Source of the DNA: CAYJDP01 sp964371025
Lineage (GTDB): Bacteria; Bacillota_I; Bacilli_A; RF39; UBA660
Length of the DNA stretch: 64,000 nt
NCBI GenBank assembly: GCA_964371025.1
Contig: CAYJKH010000001.1
Span: 124,001 to 188,000, forward strand
Direction: 5' to 3'
Shown here one piece after another: positions 61,505 to 64,000 of the stretch; within the stretch, counting starts at the first letter, position 1; each line of letters starts with the position of its first letter. The notes below the pieces were generated by a model. That model worked only from the letters and a program-made list of their open reading frames with translations, did not search any database and was not told the origin of the DNA. A program made the position numbers and the translations under genes.

Positions 61505-62662
61505 ATTAAGACAATTTTAAAAAATATTGATAAACCATTATTACTAGTAACAATAGTTTTATTTGTTACGGGATTGGTTATGATATTTTCAGCCTCAAAT
61601 GTTACAGCTTATATGTATTATGATGTATCTCCTTATAATTATTTTATTAAACATTTAATTATATTAATTGGAGGATTAGTAGTTTCCTGTATGTTAATAT
61701 GGTTTAATACCAGAAGTTATAATAAATTATCCTGGTTAGGAGTTTTAGTTATTGGAGGATCTTTGATTGGATTGTTATTAGTTGGAGAAGTCCAAAACCA
61801 AGCAAAAAGTTGGTATGATTTTGGATTTTTTAGTTTTCAGCCATCAGAATTTGCAAAAATAATATTAATAATTTGGATAGCATCTTTTTATGATAAATAT
61901 TCAACAAAAAAACGTAAAAAAGAGGAAGAAGATTCTAATTATAAAAAATATTTCCCCCTTGGAGTAGGATTTGGAATAGTAGCATTAATATTTTTACAGC
62001 CAGATTTAGGAACTTCTATAATTTTAAGTGCTATTATATTGACAATGTGGTTTTCTGCTCCGATTGAAGCATCTGCTAAAAGAAAAATGTTTATAGGTCT
62101 ATTTATTGGAGCAATATTAATTGTATTAGTTTTAGTAACAAATGGAGATGCATTACTTAAAGAGCGTCAATTAGCCAGATTTAATTATTTTGATCCTTGT
62201 GATAAATTACTAACAACTGGAAACCAAGTATGTAATGGGTATATTGCTATAAATAATGGTGGTTTAACAGGAGTAGGCTTAGGATCATCAACTCAAAAAT
62301 ATTTATATTTACCAGAACCATATACTGACTTTATTTTAGCAATTATTATGGAAGAGACTGGATTAATTATAACATTGATAATATTCTTATTATATTTAGT
62401 TTTATTATATAGAATATTACTAATTGGAAAAAGAAGTTATAGTGATAAAGGAGCATTACTTTGTTATGGAGTAGCATTCTACATATTCTTTCATATTATA
62501 GTAAATGTGGGTGGAATATTTGGAATGTTACCATTAACAGGAGTACCACTACCATTTATGAGTTATGGAGGAAGTTTTGCAATTTGTTTAATAGTAGGAT
62601 TAACAGCAGTTCAAAGAGTTGCAGTAGAAACAAGACTTACTGATAGAAAAAGAAGAAAATAA
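61505..62662 (+). CDS. ftsW: FtsW/RodA-type SEDS peptidoglycan polymerase
   Basis: About 385 residues with ten membrane helices. SEDS motifs: FSASNVTAY in helix 1, SWYDFGFFSFQPSEFAKI, LQPDLGTSIIL, FNYFDPCDKL...NGYIAINNGGLTGVGLGSSTQKYLYLPEPYTDFILAIIMEETG and PLPFMSYGGSF. It polymerises lipid II with a class B PBP. The nearest standard start is GTG at 61496, but that GTG lies within the ribosome binding site GAGAGGTGA; ATT at 61505, 5 nt downstream of it, is the better-placed start. FtsW versus RodA cannot be settled here, as no other SEDS gene is visible. Confidence 0.92.
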   Translation: MKTILKNIDKPLLLVTIVLFVTGLVMIFSASNVTAYMYYDVSPYNYFIKHLIILIGGLVVSCMLIWFNTRSYNKLSWLGVLVIGGSLIGLLLVGEVQNQAKSWYDFGFFSFQPSEFAKIILIIWIASFYDKYSTKKRKKEEEDSNYKKYFPLGVGFGIVALIFLQPDLGTSIILSAIILTMWFSAPIEASAKRKMFIGLFIGAILIVLVLVTNGDALLKERQLARFNYFDPCDKLLTTGNQVCNGYIAINNGGLTGVGLGSSTQKYLYLPEPYTDFILAIIMEETGLIITLIIFLLYLVLLYRILLIGKRSYSDKGALLCYGVAFYIFFHIIVNVGGIFGMLPLTGVPLPFMSYGGSFAICLIVGLTAVQRVAVETRLTDRKRRK

Positions 62663-62674
62663 TCTTCTTTTTTT
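62647..62674 (+). terminator. Terminator after ftsW
   Basis: AAAAAGAAGA-type stem (62647-62656) pairs with TCTTCTTTTT (62663-62672) around AAATAA; overlaps the stop codon. Confidence 0.7.
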
Positions 62675-62720
62675 ATGAATAAATATTTATATCTTTAATA
62701 CTATTATAGGAGGTGTAAGT

Positions 62721-63410
62721 ATTAGTTTTAAATATAGATATAAAAAACAAATAATAATGGGAATAGTTTTAATATTAATTTTAATATCATGTAGTACTTA
62801 TTACTATTTTAATAAAGAAGAACAAGAAGTTGTAATTAGTTCAGACATAGAAGAATTTGAAAAACTAAAAGCAGAAGATGAAGAAATAGAGTTAGAACAA
62901 AAAAATAAGAAAGAATATAAAGTAGATATTAAAGGAGAGGTAATAACTCCTGGAATTTATCAATTAACAAATGATAAAAGAGTAATTGATGTTATCAATA
63001 TGGCTGGAGGTTTAACAAAAATAGCGGATACTTCAGTGATAAATTTAAGTAAAAAAATAAGTGATGAGATGGTAATTATTATATATACTAAAGATCAAGT
63101 ATTAGATTTTGCTAAAACAAAAGAAATAGAAGCTCAAGTTAATGAAAATTGTGTATCTCCAAGTGATGAATTAATAAAAAATGATGCTTGTATTGAAAGT
63201 AGTGAAGAGGTAATAAATAATAAAGTTTCTCTAAATAAGGGGAGTATGGAGGATTTTTTAACATTACCAGGAATTGGGGAAAGTAAAGCTCAAGATATTA
63301 TTGATTATAGAACTACAAATGGAGAGTTTAAAGAATTAGAAGATCTGATGAATGTTACAGGAATTGGAGAAGCAACATTTGCTAAGCTTAAGGAAAATAT
63401 TACTTTGTAA
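62721..63410 (+). CDS. comEA: Competence protein ComEA
   Basis: About 229 residues: a basic N-terminus, one membrane segment, a Glu/Lys-rich linker, a SLBB-type domain (YKVDIKGEVITPGIYQLTNDKRVIDVINMAGGL) and a C-terminal helix-hairpin-helix DNA-binding domain (VSLNKGSMEDFLTLPGIGESKAQDIIDYR; FKELEDLMNVTGIGEATFAKL). ComEA binds incoming double-stranded DNA outside the membrane. The first ATG (62757) would cut off the positively charged residues before the membrane segment. A perfect AGGAGGTG at 62708-62715 points instead to ATT at 62721, in frame, giving ISFKYRYKKQIIMG. comEC follows. Confidence 0.9.
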   Translation: MSFKYRYKKQIIMGIVLILILISCSTYYYFNKEEQEVVISSDIEEFEKLKAEDEEIELEQKNKKEYKVDIKGEVITPGIYQLTNDKRVIDVINMAGGLTKIADTSVINLSKKISDEMVIIIYTKDQVLDFAKTKEIEAQVNENCVSPSDELIKNDACIESSEEVINNKVSLNKGSMEDFLTLPGIGESKAQDIIDYRTTNGEFKELEDLMNVTGIGEATFAKLKENITL

Positions 63411-64000
63411 GTATTTATATATTATTTTATTAGGATTAACTATTATTTATACTGTTATTTATATAAACGTAGATTATAAAAGTAAATATAGTGGAAAAGA
63501 AAAAGAAATAGTAGGAATTGTTACAGATATATTTATAGGTGAAAATAAACTGGATTTAAAAATATATGGATTAGAAATAATTATGGTAACCTATTATTTA
63601 GAAGAAGACATTCCTCTTTATAAACTTGGAGATAAAATAAAAGTAGAAGGAAAGTTAAATAAACCAGTAGTTCAAAAAACTTCTAACTTATTTGATTATT
63701 CAAAGCACTTAAAAAGAAAGAAAATATATTATCAAATGGAAGCTACCAATATTACTTTTATTAATAATAGTAATAATATATATTATAAATTAAAAAATAA
63801 AGTAAAAGACATGTGTAAGAATAATCCTTATTTATATACTTTTATTTTAGGAGATAAAAGATATTTAAATGATGAGGTTAAAATTAGCTATCAAGAAAAT
63901 GGGATTAGTCATTTATTTGCTATTAGTGGAATGCATATAAGTTTATTAGCAGGAATACTATTATATTTATTATCAAAAGTAAAAGTTAAAGAAAATAAAA
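63379..64000 (+). CDS. comEC: ComEC DNA-uptake channel, N-terminal part (truncated by window edge)
   Basis: An open frame runs to the right edge. It shows a membrane segment (YLYIILLGLTIIYTVIYI), an OB-fold-like domain (EKEIVGIVTDIFIGENKLDLKI; LGDKIKVEGKLNKP), and the ComEC/Rec2 signature YQENGISHLFAISGMHISLLAG. ComEC forms the channel for single-stranded DNA in natural transformation. The start is uncertain: a TTG at 63379 inside the end of comEA is in frame, with GGAG 12 nt upstream, but a rare start codon farther downstream is also possible, as there is no ATG or GTG nearby. Confidence 0.85.
   Translation, partial: MLSLRKILLCKYLYIILLGLTIIYTVIYINVDYKSKYSGKEKEIVGIVTDIFIGENKLDLKIYGLEIIMVTYYLEEDIPLYKLGDKIKVEGKLNKPVVQKTSNLFDYSKHLKRKKIYYQMEATNITFINNSNNIYYKLKNKVKDMCKNNPYLYTFILGDKRYLNDEVKISYQENGISHLFAISGMHISLLAGILLYLLSKVKVKENK

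Overview
The window comes from a very AT-rich bacterium of the low-GC Firmicutes/Tenericutes type, probably an uncultured host-associated Bacilli lineage of the Mollicutes-like or RF39/Erysipelotrichia kind (inference from gene content; no taxonomic search was possible). UGA is a normal stop: several well-recognised genes end in TGA (the dGTPase-like gene at 17611, mraZ at 30567, the DUF177 gene at 45895, def at 60034), so this is not a UGA=Trp mycoplasma code. A cell wall is implied by rsmH, ftsL, a PASTA penicillin-binding protein, mraY and ftsW. Many promoters are recognisable through an extended -10 (TGnTATAAT), and most transcription units end in tidy hairpin plus T-run terminators, often shared by convergent genes.

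Layout. 1-1941: end of a radical SAM/SPASM gene, a 3-methyladenine glycosylase and a Fic-domain protein. 2030-6519: a complete agmatine deiminase energy module (carbamate kinase, putrescine carbamoyltransferase, agmatine/putrescine antiporter, agmatine deiminase) that would turn agmatine into putrescine, ammonia, CO2 and ATP. 6537-11785: accessory genes (a cytoplasmic GH10-like protein, a GGDEF protein, a broken ORF, an orphan HsdR N-terminal nuclease-like protein, a Nudix hydrolase, a transglutaminase-like protein). 11856-14083: two tandem paralogous surface proteins with LamG-like C-termini. 14223-21512: tRNA-Gly, the TrhP1/TrhP2 tRNA hydroxylation pair, a dGTPase-like gene, a candidate cis-regulatory RNA, an orphan Clp-type AAA ATPase, tRNA-His and an RlhA-like U32 protein. 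21621-28934: undecaprenol/diacylglycerol kinase, UcpA-like dehydrogenase, cysteine desulfurase, and a run of membrane or secreted proteins including a metallopeptidase and a thioredoxin-like protein. 28977-30023: tRNA-Cys, 6S RNA and tcdA. 30130-33965: start of the dcw cluster (mraZ, rsmH, ftsL, PBP). 33975-38136: guaD, then two membrane-protein/pseudopilin pairs. 38171-42476: mraY (inverted), a DUF4190-like protein, a YdbS/YdbT PH-domain pair and a DHFR-fold reductase. 42539-46106: asnS, ldh, DUF177 and L32. 46167-51567: addB and addA. 51580-54617: two DUF285 repeat surface proteins with pilin-like leaders. 54743-60020: tRNA-Ala, an ABC-F ATPase, a lipoprotein and a short-armed Smc. 60034-64000: def, a small secreted protein, ftsW, comEA and the beginning of comEC.

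The most interesting observations are: ribosomal protein L32 carrying an N-terminal extension that looks like the Prp-cleaved leader of Firmicutes L27; apparent ATT start codons for ftsW and comEA, each placed just after a strong ribosome binding site; a promoter-driven structured leader upstream of 17759 with two mutually exclusive helices, like a riboswitch; a 9-bp perfect inverted repeat exactly flanking the -10 element of tRNA-Cys; a three-copy, 10-bp-spaced TGG operator upstream of mraZ; and surface-protein modules combining pilin-like leaders with 20 tandem DUF285 repeats.
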